Assembly: GCA_016180855.1 (NCBI GenBank)
Contig: JACPAL010000014.1
Span: 1-38,744 of the forward strand
Origin: Deltaproteobacteria bacterium
GTDB lineage: Bacteria > UBA10199 > JACPAL01
Reading direction: 5' to 3'
Length of the DNA: 38,744 bases
The notes under the pieces are model-generated. The model saw only the letters and a list, made by a program, of their open reading frames with translations, was not told the DNA's origin and searched no databases. Each line of letters starts with the position of its first letter. Position 1 is the first letter of the stretch. A program made the translations under genes and the position numbers. This document shows, piece after piece, positions 22,084 to 30,579 of this stretch.

Positions 22084-23703
22084 TCACACCCTTCTTGGCA
22101 CGTTGACACGGCGGAACCGTCGCACAAGCCCCATATAAATCTCAAACGGTCTCCCCTCTTCCCGCATCGGATCGCAAAACAGCTCCTTCATCTCTTTTTT
22201 TGAAATTTTCTCCGCCAGAAAGGCATAGTATAGCTTGTCTCCCAACATATAACCCAGGCCATGGGTAACCCCCAAAAAAAGATCGGGCCCCATCTTGAAA
22301 AACCGTTTGTGACGGATTGGATCGCCTCTCTTCTCTTTCTCCTTATGATCCAGAATCAACAGTGCCATCTCCATCTGAAGCCTGCGAGATTTGGGGGACC
22401 CGGGGGACCGGAGATAATTGACAAGCCCTTCATACTCCTTTTCATGAAAGCATTTTCTCTTGTGATTGATAATTTTCGACCCAAAAAAACCGAACGCCTC
22501 GTGCAAGGCATTGGCATAAAAGGCATCCACAAGGTAGCGCGCCTCTTCAGGCCCCGCACAGAGGAACTTTAGAAAATGGGATGCCTCTTCAGCGGCATGA
22601 TTGATCGAAAGATTGGCAAGGTAGATATACTTCTTTGAAGGGATTGAATAGCTTTCGGAGGCAAGGATCTGTTTTTTAATCTGGCGAAGCTGCTGCCGAG
22701 TGAAGCTTCCGTCCTCTTCCAGTTTTTTCAAGAAGCTTAAATCACCGCAGGTAAAAACCTCCACATCCTCCCACTGTGAGGGATCAAGAGAAATTTTCAG
22801 AAATTCTGCTATCCTCCGTAACAATTCCAAAAAGCTGTGTTTGGCATCCACATAATCGATCGATCCCTCCTCATGCTCCAGCCAATTGAGATAAGACTGC
22901 TGCCAGACGATCGGCGGGGTGTTGATCAGACAAAAACTTCTCTTATCAATACGCACAACCTCGACCCGATCTTCGATCTCCTGCTCGGCTAACCTCCAGT
23001 AGATGGTCTCACTGTTCTGATAGAGGATCAGGTCCGACATGCGAGCTGTTTTCATCTCCCTTTGAACCTCCGCGGGAAGATGAGGAGGGGCAACATGCAG
23101 ATCCCCAACAAACAGAATCAGTTTTCGGTCGGGAACAGTACGGGCGATTCTCGCAATGATCTCCGCATTCTCACGATCTCTTCCGGAAAGGGTCAGGTTT
23201 CCCGATAGCGATTTCTCAATCCCGAAGAGAGGTATTTCATGATACCGTGTAAAATCAAAGATCGGCCTGAAGTTCTCCCACAAGTCAAAGTACCAGTACT
23301 TTTCAAACTGAATTCTCTTCAGAAAGGTTTCTGTTGAAATTTTCTCCTGCTGATAGGCCTCCAAAACCGGCTGGTGACGGTGCTGAATCCATTCGATTCC
23401 GACAGCCAGAGAGATTTTTCGTTCAACCAAAAGTCGGAGGAGACGCAGGAGCATCCTCTGGGACTGCTTGTTCGTATGATAATCCCCGAGATAGATGATA
23501 TCCGCATGGTCAACCTGTTGGATCAGCTCCTCAATGCTGGAAATAGCCTCATAATTTTTTAGATATTTTTTGTACCGGTTCTCATAGGCGGAAAATGAAG
23601 GTTCCTGAACGATCGCCTGGCTCCGAATCAGCCGGTCATTCTCTCGAAAAATCCTCTTTTGGAGAAGCAGAAGTTCCTCTCGCGGTGTCAAGGCGCTAGG
23701 CAT
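22084..23703 (-). CDS. ChaN-type (haem-binding uptake, PF04187) domain protein with long unknown C-terminus
   Basis: The N-terminal half (about 60-270) has the ChaN/PF04187 layout: IIYLGDYHTN near residue 70, AVGIEWIQHRHQPVLEAY near 105 and LFVGDLHVAPPHLP near 205. ChaN is an iron-regulated lipoprotein that stacks haem pairs, but this copy has no signal peptide or lipobox, so it is probably cytoplasmic. The C-terminal half (about 280-539) is alpha-helical-looking and unknown. The ATG at 23703 is chosen because GGAGAGAG lies upstream; an in-frame ATG at 23733 has a weaker site. It diverges from gltA. Confidence 0.75.
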   Translation of the reverse strand: MPSALTPREELLLLQKRIFRENDRLIRSQAIVQEPSFSAYENRYKKYLKNYEAISSIEELIQQVDHADIIYLGDYHTNKQSQRMLLRLLRLLVERKISLAVGIEWIQHRHQPVLEAYQQEKISTETFLKRIQFEKYWYFDLWENFRPIFDFTRYHEIPLFGIEKSLSGNLTLSGRDRENAEIIARIARTVPDRKLILFVGDLHVAPPHLPAEVQREMKTARMSDLILYQNSETIYWRLAEQEIEDRVEVVRIDKRSFCLINTPPIVWQQSYLNWLEHEEGSIDYVDAKHSFLELLRRIAEFLKISLDPSQWEDVEVFTCGDLSFLKKLEEDGSFTRQQLRQIKKQILASESYSIPSKKYIYLANLSINHAAEEASHFLKFLCAGPEEARYLVDAFYANALHEAFGFFGSKIINHKRKCFHEKEYEGLVNYLRSPGSPKSRRLQMEMALLILDHKEKEKRGDPIRHKRFFKMGPDLFLGVTHGLGYMLGDKLYYAFLAEKISKKEMKELFCDPMREEGRPFEIYMGLVRRFRRVNVPRRV

Positions 23704-23765
23704 CGGTCTCTCTCCTATATCACATCTTGACATTAAAAAAGAGGGAGTTAGAGTTCCCCGCGTTT

Positions 23766-24890
23766 ATGACAGGTACCAAGGCAGGACTCGAAGGGATTAT
23801 CGCCGGTGAGAGCCAAATCTGCTGGATCGATGGTCAAAAGGGAGAACTGGTTTACTCCGGCTATACGATTCATGACCTGGCCCTCCACTCCACTTTTGAG
23901 GAGGTCGCCTTCCTCCTTTGGAACCACCGTCTTCCCAATAAACGGGAACTCCAATACCTGATCAGCGAGCTTGAAGAGAACTCCGATATTCCGGATGAGA
24001 TCATGGATTTTCTCCAGAGGGTTGCGCCACGCCTCTCAGCGATGGGGATGCTTCGCACATTCGTCTCAATGCTGGCCCACTTTGATCCTGAGGCAGGTGA
24101 CCGCTCCCGTTCCGCCAACGAAAACAAGGCCCTCCGGATTGTCGCCAAAATTCCGACTCTCATCGCCGCCTTCGACCGACTACGAAAGGGGAACCGGATC
24201 GTCCCGTTAAAAAAAGGTCAGAATCTCGCGACCCGTTTCCTCCACCAGCTTAAAGGAAAGGAGCCGGTTCCCGAAGCGTCCAAGGCAATGGATGTCGCCC
24301 TCGTCCTGCATGCGGAGCATAGCTTTAACGCCTCTACCTTTGCAGCCCGTGTCTGTGCCTCCACCCTCTCGGATATTTACTCCTCAGTCACGGCAGCGAT
24401 TGCGACCCTGAAAGGTCCACTGCATGGAGGAGCGAATGAGGAAGTGATTAAGATGCTCCGCCAGATTGGCCACGTCTCACGCGTCAAGCCATATATCGAA
24501 TCGGAACTGGCCGATCGGAAGAAGATTTTCGGTTTCGGACATCGCGTCTATAAAACGATGGACCCGCGGGCAACCCACCTCATGAAGATGTCAGAAAATC
24601 TCGGCCGTGCGACCAACAACCTGAAATGGTTTGAATTGAGCCTTGAAATCCAGAGGGTCATGAAAGAACTGAAGGGACTCGATCCCAATGTCGATTTTTA
24701 TTCCGCCTCTCTTTATGAGACGCTCGGGATCCCGTCGGATCTTTTTACCGGAATCTTTGCAATGTCCCGTTCGACCGGTTGGACGGCCCATATTCTGGAG
24801 CAATACAACAACAACCGTCTGATCCGCCCGGAATGCGAATATACGGGGCAACGAGGGCTTCCGTACGTCCCGATCGATCAACGTCAATGA
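23766..24890 (+). CDS. gltA: Citrate synthase
   Basis: Condenses oxaloacetate and acetyl-CoA to citrate. The 374-residue product, in the short (type I/Gram-positive-like) size class, has the catalytic set H220 (PLHGG), H259 (FGHRVY) and D311 (VDFYS), plus the AEHSFNAST segment. The ATG at 23766 gives an N-terminus ([16 protein letters not shown]) typical of the family; the TTG at 23727 is an unlikely start. The stop overlaps the icd start as ATGA, so the two TCA-cycle steps are co-translated. A 2-methylcitrate synthase role cannot be excluded, but linkage to icd argues for citrate. Confidence 0.93.
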   Translation: MTGTKAGLEGIIAGESQICWIDGQKGELVYSGYTIHDLALHSTFEEVAFLLWNHRLPNKRELQYLISELEENSDIPDEIMDFLQRVAPRLSAMGMLRTFVSMLAHFDPEAGDRSRSANENKALRIVAKIPTLIAAFDRLRKGNRIVPLKKGQNLATRFLHQLKGKEPVPEASKAMDVALVLHAEHSFNASTFAARVCASTLSDIYSSVTAAIATLKGPLHGGANEEVIKMLRQIGHVSRVKPYIESELADRKKIFGFGHRVYKTMDPRATHLMKMSENLGRATNNLKWFELSLEIQRVMKELKGLDPNVDFYSASLYETLGIPSDLFTGIFAMSRSTGWTAHILEQYNNNRLIRPECEYTGQRGLPYVPIDQRQ

Positions 24891-26116
24891 GCGAGTCGAT
24901 TCAAATCAGGAAAGATGGTGCCCTGGAAGTACCTGACAACCCGATCATCCCGTTTATTCAGGGAGACGGGACCGGACCGGATATCTGGCGTGCCTCCCAG
25001 TATGTTTTTGATGCCGCCGTCAAGAAGGCGTATGGCGTCCGCCGAAAGATCATCTGGAGAGAGAGCCTGGCCGGTGAAAGGGCTAAAGAGATCTTGGGCG
25101 AGAAATGCCCCCCCAACTATCTGCCGGAAGAGACCCTCGATACCATACGACAATACAAAGTTGCGATCAAAGGACCGCTCACGACCCCTGTAGGAAAAGG
25201 AGTCAGGAGCTTGAACGTTACCCTAAGGCAAGAGCTCGATCTTTATGTCTGTCTCCGGCCCGTGAGGTACTTCAAGGGGGTCCCCTCACCCGTCAAGGCA
25301 CCTGAAAAGGTTGACATGGTCATCTTTCGTGAAAACACGGAGGACATTTATGCCGGCATTGAATGGCCGGAAGGCTCTCCCGAGGCAAAAAAAGTGATTG
25401 CCTTCCTTCAGAAAGAGATGGGAGTCAAAAAAATCCGTTTCCCTGAGAGTTCCGGCATCGGGATCAAGCCGGTTTCGCGTGAAGGGACCGAACGACTCAT
25501 TCGGGCTGCCGTTCGTTATGCCTTGAAGCAAAAGCGCCGCAATCTGACCCTCGTGCATAAGGGGAACATCATGAAATTCACGGAGGGGGCGTTCATGCAG
25601 TGGGGGTATGAGGTGGCAAAGAGGGAGTTTAGGGATCAGGTCGTGACGTGGGAGGAATCGAGGGGAGAGATAAACGGAAAGCTCCTCATCAAGGATGCGA
25701 TCGCTGATAATTTTCTCCAACAGATCCTTACCCGACCCGATGAATACGACGTCATTGCCACACTGAACTTGAACGGCGATTATATCAGCGACGCGTTAGC
25801 CGCCCAGGTCGGAGGGATCGGCATCGCCCCGGGTGGCAATATCAACTATGACACCGGCTGTGCCGTTTTTGAGGCAACACATGGGACCGCTCCAAAGTAT
25901 GCGGGGCAGGACAAGGTCAATCCAAGTTCCGTCATCCTGTCGGGCGTCATGATGCTGGAGTATATCGGCTGGAAAGAGGCGGCCGATCTCATTACGCGAG
26001 GTCTGGAAAGGGCTATTGCCGCCAAGACGGTCACCTATGATTTCCACCGCCAAATGAGCGGTGCAACGCTTGTCTCCTGTTCAGGGTTCGGCAAGGCGAT
26101 CGTCGAAAATATGTAG
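24887..26116 (+). CDS. icd: Isocitrate dehydrogenase (NADP+)
   Basis: Oxidises isocitrate to 2-oxoglutarate and makes NADPH. The 409-residue product is close to the Escherichia coli enzyme throughout. Substrate residues are S108, N110, R114 and R124 (S108 matches the E. coli phosphorylation site S113). The [15 protein letters not shown] motif carries the Lys and Tyr that bind the NADP 2'-phosphate. The start at 24887 overlaps the gltA stop; the longer frame to 24779 lies inside gltA. No isocitrate dehydrogenase kinase gene is visible here. It is followed 10 bp later by a short-chain reductase gene. Confidence 0.96.
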   Translation: MSESIQIRKDGALEVPDNPIIPFIQGDGTGPDIWRASQYVFDAAVKKAYGVRRKIIWRESLAGERAKEILGEKCPPNYLPEETLDTIRQYKVAIKGPLTTPVGKGVRSLNVTLRQELDLYVCLRPVRYFKGVPSPVKAPEKVDMVIFRENTEDIYAGIEWPEGSPEAKKVIAFLQKEMGVKKIRFPESSGIGIKPVSREGTERLIRAAVRYALKQKRRNLTLVHKGNIMKFTEGAFMQWGYEVAKREFRDQVVTWEESRGEINGKLLIKDAIADNFLQQILTRPDEYDVIATLNLNGDYISDALAAQVGGIGIAPGGNINYDTGCAVFEATHGTAPKYAGQDKVNPSSVILSGVMMLEYIGWKEAADLITRGLERAIAAKTVTYDFHRQMSGATLVSCSGFGKAIVENM

Positions 26117-26126
26117 GGACCACTCA

Positions 26127-26984
26127 ATGTTCCAACCAGGTCTTCTCAAAAACAAAACGATCCTCATCACGGGTGGAGGAACCGGTCTTGGCAAATCGAT
26201 GGCACTTCGTTTTGCTGAACTCGGGGCCAATCTCGTCCTGGCCGGTCGTCGCGAAGAGGTCTTGAGGGAGGCATCGACAGAGATCAAAAACAAAGGGGCA
26301 AAGGTCTTTTTTAAAGCGGCTGACGTACGAAATTACGACCAGGTCGAGGCGGTCTTCGACGCCGCGGAGAAGGAATTTGGAAAAATTGATGTCCTCGTTA
26401 ACAACGCCGCCGGCAATTTTATCTCACCCACGGAGTTTTTGTCCCCCAACGCCTTTAACGCGGTTGTCGGTATTGTCTTGAACGGCACTTTTCATGCAAC
26501 ACAAGCAGCCGGTCGCCGCTGGATTAACCAGCAGTGCGGTGGACGGGTTTTAAATATCATCACAACCTATGCCTGGACCGGATCGGCCTACGTTGTCCCG
26601 TCTGCCTGTGCAAAGGCCGGCGTCCTTGCGATGACCCGCTCACTCGCGGTAGAATGGGGCAAATACAAAATCAGGCTCAATGCAATTGCACCGGGCCCCT
26701 TCCCGACGGAACAGGCCTGGAAGAATCTCGTCCCGGAGGGGTTCGAGGAGAAATGGAGGAAGAGAATTCCACTTGGAAGGACCGGTCGTCATGAGGAGTT
26801 AAGCAACCTCGCAGCCTACCTTGTCTCCGATTATGCCGATTACATCAACGGTGAGGTCGCAACAATCGATGGGGGCGAATGGATCTCCGGCGCCGGTCAG
26901 TTCAACATGCTGACCGAGATGACCCCCGAGGATTGGGCCCTCATGGCAGAACGGGCCAAGGGGTCAAGACTAACCAAAAGCTGA
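26127..26984 (+). CDS. 2,4-dienoyl-CoA reductase-like short-chain dehydrogenase
   Basis: A 285-residue short-chain reductase closest to the mitochondrial DECR1 type, which reduces 2,4-dienoyl-CoA with NADPH during oxidation of polyunsaturated fatty acids. The nucleotide motif GGGTGLG (16-22) is present. The DECR-type active site is intact: N97 in AAGNFISP, Y148 in ITTYAW and K163 in SACAKAG, with the Tyr-Lys gap of 15 seen in DECR1 and not the classical YXXXK. The start at 26127 follows icd by 10 bp; the frame back to 26061 lies inside icd. Co-transcription with icd suggests supply of NADPH to this enzyme. Confidence 0.85.
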   Translation: MFQPGLLKNKTILITGGGTGLGKSMALRFAELGANLVLAGRREEVLREASTEIKNKGAKVFFKAADVRNYDQVEAVFDAAEKEFGKIDVLVNNAAGNFISPTEFLSPNAFNAVVGIVLNGTFHATQAAGRRWINQQCGGRVLNIITTYAWTGSAYVVPSACAKAGVLAMTRSLAVEWGKYKIRLNAIAPGPFPTEQAWKNLVPEGFEEKWRKRIPLGRTGRHEELSNLAAYLVSDYADYINGEVATIDGGEWISGAGQFNMLTEMTPEDWALMAERAKGSRLTKS

Positions 26985-26994
26985 TCAACCATAA

Positions 26995-27564
26995 TCACCA
27001 CCAGTGCCATTCAACCCCTAAAGTCCCAAAAAGCGCCAGGCCGGTAAACTCTGAGATGACGGGCGAACCGCCCACCTCGAGCACCAGATTCAGATCGCCC
27101 GCCACCGGAAAAGTCGCCCCCAATCCCGTTTCTGCGTACAGGCCATGCTTGATGTTCGAGAAAAACGGTCCGAGCCCGATCAACCAATAGAGATCCAGCG
27201 AAGAGTCCGGTCCGGTCAAATAAAGTAGAGAGTCAAAAGAGCCGACCGCAATATGGGCCGAGGAGGAGGTTCCACCTGTTTTGACGGAATCAGGGTGCAA
27301 GAGATATTGCCCCCGTATATCCCAGCCCCAATGATCGGTCTGACGGCGTCCGATATGGAGCCCAATCCCGTACCCGTTGCTTCCGAAGGTCGGTTGACTC
27401 CTCCGCTCACGCGTCAGATCATTGAAGAGACGATAGCTGCCCGACAATCCCAAACTCCAAACAGGGGGAATCTCGGCCAAAACAGTTTGGTTTAAGAAGA
27501 AAACAAAAAATAAAATTTCAGAGAGAAAGACTTTTTTTTGCCACGATCTGAGAGACATATTCAT
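26995..27564 (-). CDS. Small outer-membrane beta-barrel-like protein
   Basis: A 189-residue secreted protein. It has a signal peptide (residues 1-30, cut after VLA), then alternating hydrophobic and polar strands rich in glycine and aromatic residues. It ends with a C-terminal aromatic residue (VEWHWW), typical of outer-membrane barrels recognised by BamA. The size fits an 8-stranded barrel of the OmpA/OmpX class. No specific family is recognised. It is convergent with the reductase gene (10-bp gap). Confidence 0.7.
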   Translation of the reverse strand: MNMSLRSWQKKVFLSEILFFVFFLNQTVLAEIPPVWSLGLSGSYRLFNDLTRERRSQPTFGSNGYGIGLHIGRRQTDHWGWDIRGQYLLHPDSVKTGGTSSSAHIAVGSFDSLLYLTGPDSSLDLYWLIGLGPFFSNIKHGLYAETGLGATFPVAGDLNLVLEVGGSPVISEFTGLALFGTLGVEWHWW

Positions 27565-27608
27565 AGAATTTGAAGAATAAGGTGATGAGCCTTTATCAAC
27601 ATTCTGTG

Positions 27609-27680
27609 TGCCCCCGGGCAGAATCGAACTGCCATCTTTGCCTTAGGAGTGCACTGCTCTGTCCATTGAGCTACGGGGGC
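27609..27680 (-). tRNA. tRNA-Arg (anticodon CCU)
   Basis: A complete cloverleaf can be drawn on the minus strand. The acceptor stem is GCCCCCG/CGGGGGC, the D stem GCTC/GAGC, the anticodon loop CTCCTAA with CCT at positions 34-36, and the T stem GGCAG/CTGCC with loop TTCGATT. The discriminator base is A; CCA is not encoded. It decodes AGG. The anticodon stem has mismatches at both ends (G27/A43 and A31/G39), with three good pairs between. Confidence 0.9.
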
Positions 27681-27831
27681 CCTAACGGCTCTCCTAGAAT
27701 ACCTTAAATTACTTATCCCGCTCCAACGGGCAAGACAAAAAAGACGCACATCTCACACAATTTTTAACAACTTCTTGCCACAAGCTCTCGAGAAGACCAC
27801 CAGAAACTGAAACAAACAATGGAGGTACCAC

Positions 27832-28248
27832 ATGGCGGACGTTAACCGATTGACCGGAGACATTGTTTCCGTATCAGCCTACGAAGTAACAGGGGAACCC
27901 CAAGCGATCCCACGGCAACAGGGACTGCAAGCCCCATCACTTCGGATCACCTCTGGGGTTTTTCAGATTCCAACCGTTTTAGGAGCCCCTGTATTGCTCG
28001 CCTCTTATGATTCTGGCGAAGATAGAGGCAGCCGAATGATGCATCGCTCTTTGGGAGGGGCAGGGATCGGTGCCCTCCTCGGTCTTGTCTTGGGCATCTA
28101 CAGGGTCAGAAGAGATCCAGTGACTTCGCGCGAGGTATTTATAGGCATTGATGTGCTTATTGACGCTGCTCGTGTCGTCTTTTGGACGACCATAGGTGGA
28201 ATTGGTGGGGCCATCGCCGGACAGGTCAGTGGGTATTACAGCAAGTAG
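27832..28248 (+). CDS. Hypothetical membrane protein, 138 residues, Gly-rich helices
   Basis: I do not recognise the family. A polar N-terminal half (about 1-60) is followed by two hydrophobic, glycine-rich segments (about 73-90 and 114-134) separated by a basic, charged loop (YRVRRDPVTSREV). The glycine pattern resembles a membrane glycine zipper. GGAGGT a few bases upstream of ATG supports the start. It stands alone between a tRNA and a palindromic repeat. No signal peptide is seen. Confidence 0.65.
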   Translation: MADVNRLTGDIVSVSAYEVTGEPQAIPRQQGLQAPSLRITSGVFQIPTVLGAPVLLASYDSGEDRGSRMMHRSLGGAGIGALLGLVLGIYRVRRDPVTSREVFIGIDVLIDAARVVFWTTIGGIGGAIAGQVSGYYSK

Positions 28249-28260
28249 TATTCAATGAAG

Positions 28261-28294
28261 CTCCGCCGCAAGACCGCGGGGTTTCTTGGCGGAG
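28261..28294. repeat. Imperfect palindromic intergenic element
   Basis: CTCCGCC at 28261-28267 pairs with GGCGGAG at 28288-28294. The inner CAAGA and TCTTG extend the stem with a one-base bulge, around a GC-rich loop (CCGCGGGG). It lies 12 bp after the stop of the membrane-protein gene and before vapC. No T-tract follows on the plus strand, so it is a poor terminator and may instead be a dispersed repeat. Only one copy lies in this window. Confidence 0.4.
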
Positions 28295-28331
28295 GCGGAT
28301 AAAATTGACAGGTTCAATTTGTAAATCACTC

Positions 28332-28754
28332 TCAAAATTTCTGCACCCGCAATTCCGGAAATCTTCGAAAATCTGCATCATTGGTTAGCAATGTACAACC
28401 ATGCTCGACAGCGACAGCCGCCAGATAGGCATCGGAAACAAGGTTGCCGGTCGCCTTTGATTCTCTCAGCATAATCGACATGATTTCCCAATGCCTCTCT
28501 CCCGGTTCTACCACCCGGCAGTGATCGAGCTCGAGCAGATTTTCAATAAACAAGAGGGCATCGTCCAAAAGACTCGGCTCCACAAAGATACGTTGATTGG
28601 TTACAATTCTTAAAAAACCGGTTAGTACAAAGCTGGTGAGTGCAAACGGAGAGAGGGAATCGGCCAATTTCTGGAGGGTCTCGGCCGCTTGAGTATGCTG
28701 AGGAGCATCATGCCGATGGGCATAAACCAGAAGATTAATATCCGGAAGGATCAT
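28332..28754 (-). CDS. vapC: PIN-domain toxin (VapC family)
   Basis: A 140-residue PIN-domain ribonuclease-like toxin. The acidic residues D5 (LPDINLL), D108 (VSDAYLAA) and D126/D128 (LTNDADF) are in place. The second acidic position, usual in the middle of the domain, is not clear: the expected Glu region reads LTSFVLTGFLRI. It overlaps its antitoxin partner by 4 bp (ATGA), and the partner is translated first, the normal layout of vapBC modules. Confidence 0.88.
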   Translation of the reverse strand: MILPDINLLVYAHRHDAPQHTQAAETLQKLADSLSPFALTSFVLTGFLRIVTNQRIFVEPSLLDDALLFIENLLELDHCRVVEPGERHWEIMSIMLRESKATGNLVSDAYLAAVAVEHGCTLLTNDADFRRFPELRVQKF

Positions 28755-29017
28755 GAACCCTTTTTGAACTCTTCCTCATCCAGATGATCGAGGATTTGGG
28801 AGGTTGACATGCCCCAGCTAAAACCCGGCATTAATCCTGCCTTGCCGGCAAAGGTCACTAGCTGAAACGATCGCCTCTTTCCCTTCTCTCTCTTTTTTTC
28901 CGTTAAAGCGGAGCGAAGGAGTTCATTGAAGACCACCTTGGCAGTCTTCTCTGACTCTTTGATTTTCTTTATGATTTTACGACTGACATCATCATTAAGC
29001 GTAATGGTGGTTCTCAT
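28751..29017 (-). CDS. vapB: Ribbon-helix-helix antitoxin partner of VapC
   Basis: An 88-residue protein with an N-terminal beta strand and helix pattern (MRTTITLNDDVSRKIIKK) typical of ribbon-helix-helix DNA-binding antitoxins. A basic linker (KKREKGKRR) precedes a C-terminal toxin-binding tail. The pairing with the PIN protein by ATGA overlap supports a vapBC module. It probably represses its own promoter; a direct repeat that could be the operator lies immediately upstream. Confidence 0.82.
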   Translation of the reverse strand: MRTTITLNDDVSRKIIKKIKESEKTAKVVFNELLRSALTEKKREKGKRRSFQLVTFAGKAGLMPGFSWGMSTSQILDHLDEEEFKKGS

Positions 29018-29051
29018 TGATGCTATGATGCCACAAATTGATGCTTATGAC
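29017..29051 (-). promoter_or_regulatory. Direct repeat, candidate VapB operator
   Basis: TTGATGCTATGATG (29017-29030) and TTGATGCTTATGAC (29038-29051), as written on the plus strand, form a 21-bp-spaced direct repeat just upstream of the vapB ATG. Two helical turns between copies suits a ribbon-helix-helix repressor. On the minus strand a weak promoter can be read nearby (TTGTCA, 17 bp, CATCAT). Inferred from sequence only. Confidence 0.35.
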
Positions 29052-29090
29052 AATGAATTTCTTTTCTTTAATTCTAATGTGATCTTTCCA

Positions 29091-29228
29091 CTATGGGATC
29101 AAGCGAAACGACGCCAAGATTTGGCTCAACACTTTTTCTGCTTCCACACGGCTTAATCGCCCCGCCAATTCTTTGTTTTCAAGAAACGGATCCAAGCCAA
29201 ACTCCTCAACAAGAAAGAGATGGCTCAT
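29091..29228 (-). CDS. Possible 45-residue small protein, unknown
   Basis: A short open frame between the VWA gene and vapB in an otherwise empty 290-bp gap (29018-29307). Its ATG has GAAGGTG about 9 bases upstream. The product is amphipathic and helical-looking, with a hydrophobic N-terminus (MSHLFLVEEFGLDPFLEN) and a Leu-rich C-terminus (VEAEKVLSQILASF). The composition looks protein-like and not random, but there is no family match and the gene is short. The rest of the gap shows nothing else convincing. Confidence 0.3.
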   Translation of the reverse strand: MSHLFLVEEFGLDPFLENKELAGRLSRVEAEKVLSQILASFRLIP

Positions 29229-29307
29229 AAATGAACACCTTCAGTACACACAGTCATAATCGATCACCTTCCCATTTTTTAGTAACCGGCCAATAAACCG
29301 ATCGATT

Positions 29308-30576
29308 TCATTCTTCTTTCCTTTTATTTTTTCTATCCCTTCTTCGCTTCCAATACCTATAAATCGCCCAGAGCAAAAGGAGGATCAGGAGCAAAAGTAT
29401 CCCAAGCCCACACCCTTTTTGCTTGGGCGACATCTCCGGCGTACAGCTCCCTCCCCCGCCAAACATAAAAAGGCCGCCACCTAAGCCAGCTCCCGCCCCG
29501 CCTCCTCCTTCTTCTTCCCCCTCGGGCTCGCGGATCTTCATCTCGCCACCACGGCCGATCTTTTCTTCGAGCGTCTTCGCCAGCTCCTGGCAATATTTTA
29601 TGTTCGTGAAGGTCCCGCCAAACTCTTTCGCCAAATCCTTCATTGGTTGTTCGAACCCCTCTTTCACATCAAGCCCGATCACAGAAACCTCCAAGGCGAA
29701 TCCCTTGTTGGCGACATCCCGCGCCGCGATGATCGGGTCATGGCTGCAGGTGTCTTCGCCGTAGGTGATGATAATGAGCTTGTGCAGACGGTCTTTGCGT
29801 GGGGCAAAATCAAGCTCAGTCTGGACGATGGCGTAGGAGAGCGGTGCGGAACCGACCGCTTGAAAACCTTTGACAAGCTCTGCCACCTTTTCTTTCTGAT
29901 CCCTACCGAACGGCAGGAGGAGATCCGAATCCCACCCGCAATTATCGTCAAACAGGGTTTGGGGATGCCGCCCAAAGACACGAAGTCCGATCTCCTGTTC
30001 CGAAGGCAATTGGGAGACGACATTCAGGAGCGCATCTTTTGCGCAGTCAATCCGCTTGGCCGCGCCCATCAACATCTCCAACTCCATGTTTCCGGAGAGG
30101 TCGACCAGAAAATGAATATCCGGTCTTGGCGACTCCCCGACCGAAACTCCAAACTCAGCCACAAATTTGGTCGGAGAGAGACGTCTCCCCTCATGCGCCA
30201 CAAGACCCTCTTCAACCGGTACCGTCTTGACGGCACACCCCTGGTTGACGGCGGTATAGGGGGGGCCTTTGAGGAAGATCAGATAACTCTTGTCGTCGAC
30301 CACAATCCCATAAGGACATTCCCCGCTGTAACTGTGAACCTTGAGTTCCTTCTCCTTGATAAACCCCTTGAGGGTCTGATCGACACGAACCAGAATTTCC
30401 GGAGAAATCTCTTCAGGAATCCCCGGCTCGGTGATATTTTTTATTTTTTGGCCGACAATAATCAGATCGGCCTGCTGGATGGTCTCTTGAAGCCCCAAGG
30501 TCGACTCGCACGGTTCGCAGGACCAAGCGGACCGGGCAAGCAAAGACAAGAACATTAATATCAAAAATGGCTTCAC
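29308..30576 (-). CDS. Secreted/anchored protein with NTR(TIMP)-like and VWA domains
   Basis: A 422-residue exported protein. It has a signal peptide (about 1-19) cut before C20, then an NTR/TIMP-like domain (about 20-114) that begins CEPC and has the ADLIIVGQ and YLIFLKG strands plus paired cysteines. A VWA domain follows (about 153-345) with a metal-site motif D159-L-S161-G-N163 (third position N instead of S) and YGEDTCSHDP. A Gly/Glu-rich linker leads to a C-terminal membrane helix (about 390-408) and a basic tail. It fits a periplasmic or cell-surface binding protein. It lies 3 bp after, and is co-transcribed with, the membrane-anchored gene at 30580. Confidence 0.8.
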   Translation of the reverse strand: MKPFLILMFLSLLARSAWSCEPCESTLGLQETIQQADLIIVGQKIKNITEPGIPEEISPEILVRVDQTLKGFIKEKELKVHSYSGECPYGIVVDDKSYLIFLKGPPYTAVNQGCAVKTVPVEEGLVAHEGRRLSPTKFVAEFGVSVGESPRPDIHFLVDLSGNMELEMLMGAAKRIDCAKDALLNVVSQLPSEQEIGLRVFGRHPQTLFDDNCGWDSDLLLPFGRDQKEKVAELVKGFQAVGSAPLSYAIVQTELDFAPRKDRLHKLIIITYGEDTCSHDPIIAARDVANKGFALEVSVIGLDVKEGFEQPMKDLAKEFGGTFTNIKYCQELAKTLEEKIGRGGEMKIREPEGEEEGGGGAGAGLGGGLFMFGGGGSCTPEMSPKQKGCGLGILLLLILLLLWAIYRYWKRRRDRKNKRKEE

Positions 30577-30579
30577 TGA

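Noticed and set aside
28308-28331. TTGACAGGTTCAATTTG as a promoter reading right
   Set aside because: No matching -10 box, and it would only transcribe antisense to vapC.
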